NCBI GenBank assembly: GCA_947568835.1
Contig: OX387606.1
Coordinates: 8,370,001-8,434,000, forward strand
DNA from: Protonemura montana
Lineage: Eukaryota > Arthropoda > Insecta > Plecoptera > Nemouridae
Direction of reading: 5' to 3'
Length of the DNA stretch: 64,000 nucleotides
Of this stretch, positions 57,601 through 64,000 are shown in pieces. The first letter of the stretch is position 1, and the number at the start of each line of letters is the position of its first letter. Both the position numbers and the translations under genes were made by a program. Under the pieces are notes generated by a model that had not been told where the DNA came from, did no database searches, and saw nothing but the letters and a program-made list of their open reading frames with translations.

Positions 57601-60328
57601 TCGATGCTGGGGGGGAGGACATTCGTTTCCGACGTTGAGTCGTAGATCTTGGCCAGGCATTGTTGCGCCCGGCGACGGGTGAAGGTTCGACTCTCGGTAT
57701 GGGCAATCCCGATCCAGATGCAGATATGCATTGTGTGAACGCGCCGCCGAAGGAGTTGATTAGATGGAGGCCGACCGGTCGGAAAATGGTCATAAGGAAA
57801 CCGACTAGATTTTACGCTGCACTGAAGGTACGATGCCAAATCGATCACGACATCCCAGTTTGATTGAAACCAAGATCATGTCGCTCTGTAAGCCGATTAA
57901 GACTAATAGGATTTATTTATTAGGTCAATTAGCATTGCGTAGGTTTAGCTGATTACTGATTTGTTGTGAAAAAAAAACTCGGCTTCGTTCAGTGATGTCG
58001 TTTGCATGATTCAGTACCGGAAAGCGATTTTCATCTAAGAGATGTGAGAGCTCGACGTGGGTTTCCGTAATCCAAAACGAGAACGAGGACAGAATTATTA
58101 TTCTCAAATCACGACTGCTGTTTGTAAATAGAGAATCAAAAAAAGGACAACTTGAAGAATAATTGGACGCATAGAAGAGGTTTAAGCGTATCGCACAACA
58201 ACCCATGCTCTCACATTATATCGCAGTGCACGACGCTTGTGCATCCAACCGCACAGGTCTCATATTTCCTTCATTATTCATATTTCCAGCACCAGAAGTT
58301 GGGGTATCTGCCCTTAGAAATCTGGTGCTCCATGGCGCAGGCTTGTTCCTTTTTGTTTCCCCGAGCGCGGGCCTTTACAATCAGAAGATGCATTGAAATC
58401 CAATCACGCTCAGCGTGCGTGTACCAAACGCCCCAGTAACACGCCACGCCGGGACGGTTTTATTAATATTGTGGAAACTCATCGTAGCCCCAAGTAGTCG
58501 CATCGAGTAGCGCCCGACGCCCGAGTGGACAAGGCGCGAGGGCGACGGATTGAAAAGTGACGCCGTGTTGTCGACGGCCAGACACAAAAGAGCGTCGCCG
58601 CGTTGTTCTAGCGTGCGTCGGGCGTCGCGACGCCGCTCGAACCGCGCGGTGCGCTCAAGTTTATGTGATGTGTCGAGAGATGGGAATGAAAAATTTAAAA
58701 GCTTCAGCGATAATTATTGGATGCATGGCAAGTTATCGGCGCGGAAAGAAAATGGAAAAAGAATGGAGCGGGTTTTTTTTTACCGAGCTCTCGATTCTAT
58801 GTTGTATATTGTGGCGCGATGCGAACATACAAACATGGCTGCCATGGGCTAATGAAATAATGTGTACCCTGCACTTTAAGTTATTCCTAGCAAAATTGTA
58901 AATGTAAATTATTTGAAACAGAACCATCAAATCGTTACGATTGGCAATTTTTAAATATCACGATAACCAATTTTCTAATGTAATACTCGGTGGTGACCCT
59001 TCTGATAAGGATGTACGACAAGGATGTATCATAGGTACGAAACGATGTCAAAAGATATTTTCATGGTACCCACTTTTCTCGGTAACATTTCATCTAGCTA
59101 TTGTTGTGGCTGAAACGTCTTTCTTCGAGCTCGGCGCACTAAGAAGAATGCAGGATGGATGCAACTTCTAAAGTGATGCTCACTTCGCCGGTTCTAGCGG
59201 TCACGTTTCACCGTCCACTTCAACATTTTACTAACGTACTCAATTTCAAATTTCAATTTTAATCGAAAATAGCGCGTACGAGCGGTTATCTTGCGAACCG
59301 ACGCAACGGCGAGATCGCAGAGGGCGACAGTCTGTACGTTTTATAATTACATTTGCCGTCGCGTATGTCCGATAGAAATTACGGTGCATGTGCAGCACGT
59401 GCATAATCTAACGAACCGCACGTCGCCGGTGGATTAAATCGGGAAAGCAATTTGAAATGGAAGCTATTAGAGGCGCGAAAGTAGGCTAACTATCATTTAA
59501 TATCTCGTGGAGGTAGCATTCGGCGCTTCCACACTTTAATCACAATAGGGACGTGCCACTCAAATAAAAACTTTTTTTTTTTTTTTGTGGCTCGTCCGTG
59601 AATATTGCACAATGAGGCGTTGGTGAAGGAACTGCGCACTTTGCCGTACTCCCATTTAACGTATGGTGCACAAGCGGTACCATTGCCAGACTAAATCTAT
59701 TGCAATATATCACGGTATAGTAACATAAGAAAATAGCGTAGGCTTGGGTGAAATTAGCATACTAGTCATTCATCGTTCAGTTCAGTTACGTAACAAAATG
59801 ACAATCGCAGAACGCTTGCAGACTAAATTAGAATTTTAAAGTGGTAAAAGGATAACAAACCTTCGTAGCCGTCATTTTTGACACTAAAAAACTATATTAA
59901 TTATGTCGAAATAAAATTGTATTAGCGTGTAAACTTGTGTGTACCTAATTAATCTGTATGTCAGTTGTTAGTAGGATTTTAATCAGTTTTACTTGCCACC
60001 TCTGTCTCAATTTCGTGTAAAGGTATATATATATATATATATCTCCAGCGAGTTTTCGTCCATTTCGGTGCTCAAGCCACTTACCTGAATGATAGCGACT
60101 TTCGTTGCGGGTCAACCGTCGATTGCCCCGTCGATTGGCCCGACTGCCAGGGCTGTTGGAGCCCCCACCCTGGGGCCCGCCCTGGGGCCCAGTCAGGGGC
60201 CCACTTGGCGGGCGGCCCGCTGCGAGGACAACAAAAACACACGGCCACGTACAAACACATGCTACATGCTAGTAATGGGTGCCAAGCGGCACAGGAACCC
60301 GACATGAACAGCAGGGAGGGCTGCCCTT

Positions 60329-60366
<38 letters not shown>

Positions 60367-60842
60367 CGAACAGGTGCGAAATGTATTTGGAATAACTTGT
60401 GATAGCATGGCATTTACAAACATGAAGGGATTTCGAAATTAAGTAAACACAGATTGGGTGATATAGGAGTTCTCGATAAGTTTAGACTACTTCGATGATG
60501 TAGGCTATAGAAGGGGTTCTGTGCATGCCTTGATGAAGGAACACGTTCGGTTGTGATGGAAATGTCACCAAAGCTACGACTGAAGCCATTTAAATATCTC
60601 TGCTTCAACCCATGAGAAGTGTCGAGTGACTCGAGTCGTCTCCTACCATATAACCTCAAACTTCAAACAACTCGTGATAATAATCTGGAAACAATGGTGC
60701 ACCACCACAACATCAAACTATACGCCAGGAATCTCGACAAATTGTTTACTAATTGACAAACCTCCCGGCCGAATTCCAGGTCGCCGTGACGCTCCTGCGT
60801 GCTACCCATGGGGTACACACAATGCCACGGAATCGAAGCTGA

Positions 60843-60874
<32 letters not shown>

Positions 60875-63434
60875 GATATAGAAGCGACCACGTCTACTTT
60901 GCGTCTTCGATCTCGCCGCGATGAGATTGGTCCATTTATTTCTATTCTATCTATAACGACCGGCGCTACCCGGCTTGGGTTGCACTTTATAGTCTTCATT
61001 GTCTACCGGAGTCCGGGTGGTTGGTTTCGAGTTCGACCCAGGCTCGGGGCAATCAAATTCGAGTGAGCCCTCGTGCAAATACGGCTGCTCATTTCGTAGG
61101 TACGGTTTCTTGGTGTGTGTGTGTGTTGTAGGGAGGGGTGAGAGGTGGGGAATTTCGGGACGCAGTCGAGGATGGCTATGGGACCGAAGGGAGGGTAGAA
61201 AAGCATTGAATCTAGGGAAATAAACAAGTGGAGCGAGCAATTCGCAGACATGAAGCGTGCAGGGATGCGAGACATAGAAGAAGCAGGAGCACTGTGCCCA
61301 AGGGCCACAGGAGACACATGCGAACGGCAAAACATATAATAAATACAGATACGATGTAAGCTGCCATCGTATTTTCACTTTGCTGCATCCGTATATGTCT
61401 AAGAAAACGGTGGCGGAAAAAGGTATCGCGCTCGAAGATTGAGATGAACAAATTTAGCAGAAGACGAGAGAGAAGGAGATACTTTTGATGCCGTTTTTGT
61501 TTCGAGTCTGCAGCCGATTTGATGAGTGTAAAAGTTATTTGTGACTCTCGCCGATCACTAAATAAGAAACACCGTATTATTCACGCCAGTTTCCCAGGCA
61601 CATCGGCTCCACAAAGTGGCAGACAGCCAACTTATCGGTCGAATATGTTTTGTTTGCGCGTTTGCTTGCGCTGAAAAGTTCAAAAAACTTTTTAAGCTGT
61701 GATGCACAATAACGCGCGGCGCGATCTAATCCGTGAAAAGAGTGGCCTGGTGGCTGTGTCTGACCGGCTAATCGTGCTAGAGAGGAAAACTCGAATCAAG
61801 GAAATTCGATTCGCCGAACGCCAAGCGGCGGCGGTGGTGGCGGTGGTGGCGGTGGTGGCGGCGGTGAGCAAAGAGATGGGCTGTATGACGAGGCAAATAT
61901 TTGGTTTGAAAACGCGACTTTCAGGACTTTGCCAAAAGCGAGTCTACCTACAGTCTGCCTGACCCACGGCGAATAGTCAGAGGAAATTTTCAGCAGCGCA
62001 TGGTTTATTCATAAAATCCGCAATGTTTTTTGTGATGTCTGACCACGAACGCGCAAGCCAACCCGCGGTTTTGCAAAAGTTTCTGGTTCACGCTTAATCG
62101 AGACTATATCGGTGCAATCATTTGCACGGTAAAAAGTGAGAATCTCATTACCGAACCTTTTTAACGCTTCGTTCTGTAATTGACAGACACAATTTACAAC
62201 GCGTGCGAGATTTTAACTTTATCTTTACTGCAAAATCTCACGCTAATGGTATGTGAAATACAAATGCACGTTACCACTTGTAAAACTTTTGAATTTAAAG
62301 CTCACATTAAAGTGAAATGCAATCAAATGCGTGAAAAGCAGATGATCAATCTGCAGCAATCATGTAACATAATGAGGAAATGCTTCATGATATTTTTAAT
62401 ACATGTAATGGATATTTAAACTATTCGTGTACGACACATTTCCCGACGAAGAGTTTTCGAATAAAAGGCATAGTCGTCAAATGTATTGCAATACGATATA
62501 TGCATAATTGGAATACTGAAGCCACGATTGTAATATATTTTTATATATATTTTTTTTTGCTTACACGCAAACGAAACGAAGTATTGGTATGGACACCGGC
62601 TCCTGAATGATCACACCCACGTCAGGTGTGCTATCGACATACAGAAGGTGGTGGATATTAGTACCTAGAATGTAGCAAAATGTGTACTAAATAGGACCAC
62701 ACCTAGACATGTTAACATTGCAAAAGTCTCGCAATTGGGCAAAAATCATGCTACATATCCACAAGCATTGACAGCCACCTTTCATGCAAAATCAATCAAA
62801 CAAAGCACAAACATTCTCCTCATCGTACGACACGAATAGATGCAACTAATAAGACCAAAAACATTCTGACAGACAATTTGATGCACAGAGTACTTCCAAC
62901 CCGGCGACAAGTCAGTAAGAAATTGGCAAACAATTTCTTAGACTTGCGTGAAAAACCCATTTACCGAGCTGCCACTAGCTCAAACTTTGTGAGTGCAATT
63001 GATCCTCGGGTTCCTTTTAGGCAGAATAAAGCCCGCCTAGTTTTAGGGACATTCTCAGACACAATACGGTGTCTGCTAACTGTTGGGATGGTGTCCCAAA
63101 CTGCAAAGGGAATTAGCTAAGTGGTACGATGGCCATCCAGTTGAAGGATACTCTGTTCAACCAAAATATACGTGTACTTTGGGTGTAAAGGTCAGTTTTA
63201 ACATAGAAAGTATTGGTCCGTTGCTATGTTAAAATGTGACCATTCCCAGACTGAACCCAAATCTACAACAATGTTCCAACGACAACTACACCACGCTGGT
63301 ACCTGAATGGTAACGCTTTTCGTTGTGCGTGACCCTCCGTTGAGTACGCCTAGCCCGAGGTTGTTCCCGTCGTCCGCCGTCGCCTCGTCCACCCCCGCCA
63401 CCGCCCCCGCCGCCACCGCCACCGCCGCCAGGAG
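39040..63434 (-). CDS. DIP2: DIP2, disco-interacting protein 2 (all but N-terminus)
   Basis: DIP2 is a conserved ~1,570-residue protein with two tandem adenylate-forming (fatty-acyl-AMP-ligase-like) domains. It was found as a partner of Disconnected in Drosophila, is needed for axon patterning, and in yeast, flies and mice is linked to control of diacylglycerol species. Nineteen minus-strand exons were placed. The main path from 60219 to 39040 carries 1,555 codons in unbroken phase. Domain 1 spans roughly 49600-45593 and domain 2 spans 43435-39040. Signature segments include GDRIALVYPN, LDFSVSTTGMLAGIKMSHSA, SKLFSALGLSPRAVSTSFG, TGYLGFLRRTE and the near-invariant C-terminus DPIYVAYNM. Upstream exons encode a basic, disordered region. 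The first exon with the DMAP1-binding region is not in the window. Oddities are a duplicated exon pair near the 5' end and an inserted Pro/Ala-rich stretch in domain 2. Confidence 0.97.
39858..39981 (-). CDS. DIP2: DIP2 exon, domain 2 C-terminal lobe
   Basis: Acceptor CCTGTGCAG|AGC, donor GAGTG|gtgagt; phase 1 in, 2 out. Encodes LHDAVFVVGALDETVMLRG, then MRYHPIDIENSVMRCHKKVA. Confidence 0.95.
40791..41055 (-). CDS. DIP2: DIP2 exon, domain 2 with inserted linker
   Basis: Acceptor CTGTTCAG|ATC, donor ACACCAG|gtgcag; phase 0 in, 1 out. Encodes IWVQSSHNASGYFTIYGDES and ARTGYLGFLRRTE. Then come about 35 residues of Ser/Glu/Pro/Ala-rich sequence where vertebrate DIP2 has only a handful before the next strand. 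Confidence 0.92.
41578..42112 (-). CDS. DIP2: DIP2 exon, domain 2
   Basis: Acceptor GCATTTCAG|TAT, donor GGAGAG|gtaagc; phase 2 in, 0 out. Encodes YSGHHSILIPPSEVEV, MELCTKGLGSSVNTLK, VVVAEERPRI, SKLFSALGLSPRAVSTSFG, CRVNVAICLQG and GDSHLGE. Confidence 0.96.
42756..43435 (-). CDS. DIP2: DIP2 exon, domain 2 start
   Basis: Acceptor TCCCACAG|TAC, donor AGCAG|gttagt; phase 0 in, 2 out, the largest exon. Encodes YQFISEILRWRAQSTADHVI, GDHVALIFPPGIDLICAFYG, VRPPHPQN-like TIRPPHPQN, LDTDDMPKKK and the well kept nucleotide loop LDFSVSTTGMLAGIKMSHSA. Confidence 0.96.
43905..43987 (-). CDS. DIP2: DIP2 exon, inter-domain linker
   Basis: Acceptor GTTGTAG|GCA, donor AGAAAG|gtgagc; 83 nt, phase 1 in, 0 out. 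Too short to stand out as an ORF but clear by content: NLVQGNRLASAQGRDMG, then DDSDTARK, matching the same linker in other DIP2 proteins. Confidence 0.92.
44792..45023 (-). CDS. DIP2: DIP2 exon, inter-domain segment
   Basis: Acceptor CTTTGCAG|AGC, donor CACTCAG|gtaaca; phase 0 in, 1 out. Encodes SFQWMSRVLQAVDSIHQVG, TPLGGIHLSETKRRYLEGTL, HTCVTNLPKPREIHS. The vertebrate insertion after this point is absent. Confidence 0.95.
45593..45805 (-). CDS. DIP2: DIP2 exon, domain 1 C-terminal lobe
   Basis: Acceptor GAGTAG|GGC, donor GAGGAG|gtaaga; 71 codons, phase 0. Encodes GGLVFVCGSRDGLMTVTGRK, HNADDIIATVLAVEPMKFIY and EQRPDCSEEE. Confidence 0.95.
46153..46370 (-). CDS. DIP2: DIP2 exon, domain 1
   Basis: Acceptor TATGCCAG|GCG, donor GGACCC|gtacgt; phase 1 in, 0 out. 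Encodes CKTDEVGEICVNSAATGSQY, then TRSGLLGFLGP, equivalent to the TGD/GxxGF region of adenylate-forming enzymes. Confidence 0.95.
46589..46802 (-). CDS. DIP2: DIP2 exon, domain 1
   Basis: Acceptor GCTTTCAG|GCT, donor GGAT|gtgagt; phase 0 in, 1 out. Encodes AICPCASSSEVLTVSVRRPG, GRGVLSMSGLSFGVVRVD and CGQVMPG. Confidence 0.94.
47182..47342 (-). CDS. DIP2: DIP2 exon, domain 1
   Basis: Acceptor TTCTTCCAG|CAA, donor TTCCAG|gtaaga; phase 1 in, 0 out. Encodes VAVVKSRDLHWGLLATKDHK and LLLVADGANPWSLSSCDQFL, highly conserved. Confidence 0.95.
47434..47695 (-). CDS. DIP2: DIP2 exon, domain 1 (degenerate AMP-binding motif)
   Basis: Acceptor CTTCCCAG|TAC, donor AGGG|gtaagt; phase 0 in, 1 out. YTTDRDGSVMGVTVTRASML takes the place of the classical STTGxPKG loop of adenylate-forming enzymes, as in other DIP2 proteins. 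Then WMQMITKYR. Confidence 0.95.
48116..48343 (-). CDS. DIP2: DIP2 exon, domain 1
   Basis: Acceptor CTTTGCAG|GAC, donor ATTGAG|gtgagt; 76 codons, phase 0. Encodes DAGSQQIGFLLGSCGIQVAL, KGWPKLHWFVTEHL and DDTPAYIE. Confidence 0.95.
48866..49071 (-). CDS. DIP2: DIP2 exon, domain 1
   Basis: Acceptor GTTGCACAG|GCA, donor AGAAGG|gtacgt; phase 1 in, 0 out. Encodes KLLSRSQKIAYTLLN, GDRIALVYPNSDPINFMCAF and VPVPIEVPLTRR, the first nucleotide-fold segment of domain 1. Confidence 0.95.
49524..49970 (-). CDS. DIP2: DIP2 exon (KIQQLLNTLKRPKRRPL; domain 1 start)
   Basis: Acceptor CCCCTCAG|ATA, donor CCTACG|gtaagg; phase 1 in, 1 out. Encodes QPPDVTHNTAQ, then VSAKIQQLLNTLKRPKRRPL, PKPEGG and LPRNLEAAIQRYGS, and ends LIITLTYG. 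All are landmarks leading into the first adenylate-forming domain. Confidence 0.95.
50496..50777 (-). CDS. DIP2: DIP2 exon (disordered linker)
   Basis: Acceptor TTCTCAG|CAT, donor GGCCTT|gtgagt; phase 1 in, 1 out. Begins SSSDDDSLANDGDVQSTPER and continues with low-complexity Gln/Pro/Arg sequence, ending EITDLSDVMHNLRP. The acidic start matches vertebrate DIP2; the rest is weakly conserved. The donor was chosen by phase. Confidence 0.82.
50778..52116 (-). other. DIP2 intron with CpG-rich patch
   Basis: 1.3-kb intron. 51340-51560 is CpG-dense and contains TATAAA on the minus strand near 51332, but no phase-compatible first exon could be found there. Confidence 0.55.
52117..52245 (-). CDS. DIP2: DIP2 exon (EVRQEAVQQALAQ)
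   Basis: Acceptor CCCGTGCAG|AGG, donor ACTCCG|gtaagt; phase 1 in, 1 out. Encodes EVRQEAVQQALAQMQNRPKP, then LPMPSKRTSVM, closely matching the TEAVQAALAKHKE and PMPSKRRS segments of other DIP2 proteins. Confidence 0.92.
52915..52946 (+). repeat. (GTCTGAAC)4 tandem repeat
   Basis: Four perfect octamer copies in tandem. Confidence 0.92.
54532..54553 (+). repeat. G7-T-G14 tract
   Basis: Twenty-one G interrupted by one T, 46 bases upstream of a C36 run with which it could pair. Confidence 0.9.
54600..54635 (+). repeat. C36 homopolymer
   Basis: Thirty-six uninterrupted C. Length in the reads may be unreliable, but the tract itself is plain. Confidence 0.9.
60024..60042 (+). repeat. (TA)n dinucleotide repeat
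   Basis: About nine TA units, 43 bases beyond the donor of DIP2 exon B, inside its downstream intron. Confidence 0.85.
60085..60219 (-). CDS. DIP2: DIP2 alternative exon B (Gly/Pro-rich, NESRYHS)
   Basis: Acceptor CCTCGCAG|CGG, donor TTCAG|gtaagt; phase 1 in, 1 out, 135 nt. In the frame that continues into the next exon it encodes GPQGGPQGGGSNSPGSRANR, then RLTRNESRYHS. This matches the RDERYRS segment of vertebrate DIP2 just before the TEAVQAAL helix. A 36-base poly-C (minus strand) ends about 110 bases upstream of the acceptor. Confidence 0.85.
60331..60366 (+). repeat. G36 homopolymer (poly-C in DIP2 sense)
   Basis: Thirty-six G on the plus strand. In the sense of DIP2 transcription this is C36 ending 111 bases upstream of exon B, in the general area of the polypyrimidine tract and branch site. 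Confidence 0.92.
60846..60874 (+). repeat. C29 homopolymer
   Basis: Twenty-nine C on the plus strand, hence G29 in the DIP2 pre-mRNA. It lies 480 bases from the C36 of the same transcript, so the two could base-pair. Confidence 0.92.
61826..61866 (+). repeat. (GGTGGTGGC)n trinucleotide-type repeat
   Basis: Imperfect GGN repeat of about 40 bases, similar in composition to the poly-Gly coding part of DIP2 exon A. Confidence 0.8.
63303..63434 (-). CDS. DIP2: DIP2 alternative exon A (poly-Gly, NEKRYHS)
   Basis: Acceptor TTGTCCAG|CTC, donor TTCAG|gtacca; phase 1 in, 1 out, 132 nt. Encodes a run of about 14 Gly, then Arg-rich sequence ending THNEKRYHS. It is a paralogue of the exon at 60085-60219 with the same phases and the same ending. 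Its donor is weaker (gtacca versus gtaagt), which suits regulated use. Confidence 0.72.
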
Positions 63435-64000
63435 CTGGACAAGTTAGTCGGGCGTGTGAGTCTGTGTTAGTGACTGCTGGAATTGATTTAGGATAAGGGG
63501 GCTGATGGAGGTGACACAAATTATACATTTGGTTGGGGATAGGCCAATCGTGGTGGGTTAGTTTTGGTGAAATTCTAGGGTGGTAAGATATTAATAAACA
63601 TTTGAAACATAAACACAAGCACACACGAGGAACTTAGAAGATAGATTTTGCCCATTAATCAACCGAAATGAATTCTCGTTCAATTTTGTCCTCACTTGAT
63701 GTACCTTCATCTTAAGGACCCCTACCAAAGGGATAAGTGCATTTAAAACTAGAAATCAAAGCGACACGAGAGATTGCATGACACAAAGCTTTCAACGCCG
63801 ACGCTCTTGACGATTTCCGATTCGACAAGCACAGAGACGATTTGTCAATTATTAGAATAGATTTCCGCGACAGCAATTAAGTGTTAAGTGGAATACTGTG
63901 TACGACTAATTATGCGTCAATACTATCCGCGGAGTGTTCATAACATGTTATTAGTGATTTTCTAAATACGGTATGGGACTAAAGAGACCATTATCAAGGC
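63435..64000 (-). other. DIP2 intron, 5' side
   Basis: Sequence upstream of exon A in DIP2 sense. No exon encoding the DMAP1-binding region is seen, so it must lie beyond the window end. Confidence 0.65.

Larger units (their letters stand above)
52246..60084 (-). other. DIP2 7.8-kb intron
   Basis: Largely AT-rich. Holds an octamer repeat (52915), paired G and C homopolymers (54532-54635), a CpG-dense patch at 58490-58680 and a TA repeat (60024). No exon of matching phase was recognised. Confidence 0.65.
60220..63302 (-). other. DIP2 intron between alternative exons A and B
   Basis: 3.1 kb. Holds the G36 and C29 tracts, a GGTGGTGGC repeat at 61826-61866 and an unexplained 80-codon plus-strand frame near 62878-63120. 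Nothing else was recognised. Confidence 0.65.

Noticed and set aside
57660-57863. 67-codon plus-strand frame with a donor-like GAAG|gtacga
   Set aside because: No partner exon, no recognised sequence; probably chance within the DIP2 intron.
61699-61962. 88-codon plus-strand frame with a Val/Ala run
   Set aside because: Driven by the GGTGGTGGC repeat; no flanking splice or start evidence.

Overview
This is a stretch of an animal nuclear genome, most likely an arthropod. Spliced genes have GC-rich exons in AT-rich introns with GT...AG boundaries, there are SINE/LINE remnants and tRNA-like repeats, and one candidate promoter has an arthropod-type Inr plus DPE. The species cannot be named from the sequence. 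Exon borders were placed by hand from splice signals, reading phase and remembered protein families; no alignment was run.

Three genes were recognised. (1) + strand, 790-28881: the 3' half of trio/kalirin, a multidomain Rho guanine-nucleotide exchange factor. Twenty coding exons (4068 nt, 1355 codons plus stop) encode SH3, a basic/proline-rich linker, the second DH-PH unit, a second SH3, Ig, FN3 and a C-terminal protein kinase with intact HxD, DFG and APE motifs. The N-terminal half (spectrin repeats, first DH-PH) must lie upstream of the window. A likely internal promoter and first exon (10417-10800) sits inside the 11.5-kb first intron and would make a GEF2-to-kinase isoform. (2) - strand, 36337-29803: a complete three-exon Tctex1-domain dynein light chain-like gene (169 aa), tail-to-tail with trio. 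(3) - strand, 63434-39040: nearly all of DIP2 (disco-interacting protein 2). There are 19 exons, about 1,555 codons in the main path, with two tandem fatty-acyl-AMP-ligase-like domains. Only the extreme N-terminus (the DMAP1-binding region) is missing, beyond 64000.

Region by region: 1-789 trio intron; 790-28881 trio with a very long first intron; 27701-28128 a 5S-rRNA-derived SINE inside the kinase-encoding part; 28882-29802 the convergent 3' ends; 29969-35660 the second intron of the Tctex1 gene, which holds the most unusual DNA of the window; 36338-39039 DIP2 3' UTR plus intergenic DNA; 39040-50777 compact DIP2 exons; 52117-63434 widely spaced 5' DIP2 exons, including two paralogous, phase-identical exons; 63435-64000 DIP2 intron.

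The Tctex1 intron contains a LINE 3' fragment, a 1.64-kb tandem repeat (2.3 copies) with four tRNA-like modules per unit, a pair of ~170-bp direct repeats bracketing that array, and a 353-bp foldback palindrome. Eight copies of the octamer TGACGTCA fall within this 4.3-kb stretch. The strongest leads are the internal trio promoter, the duplicated DIP2 exon and this repeat complex. No bacterial features, CRISPR arrays or viral genes were seen.
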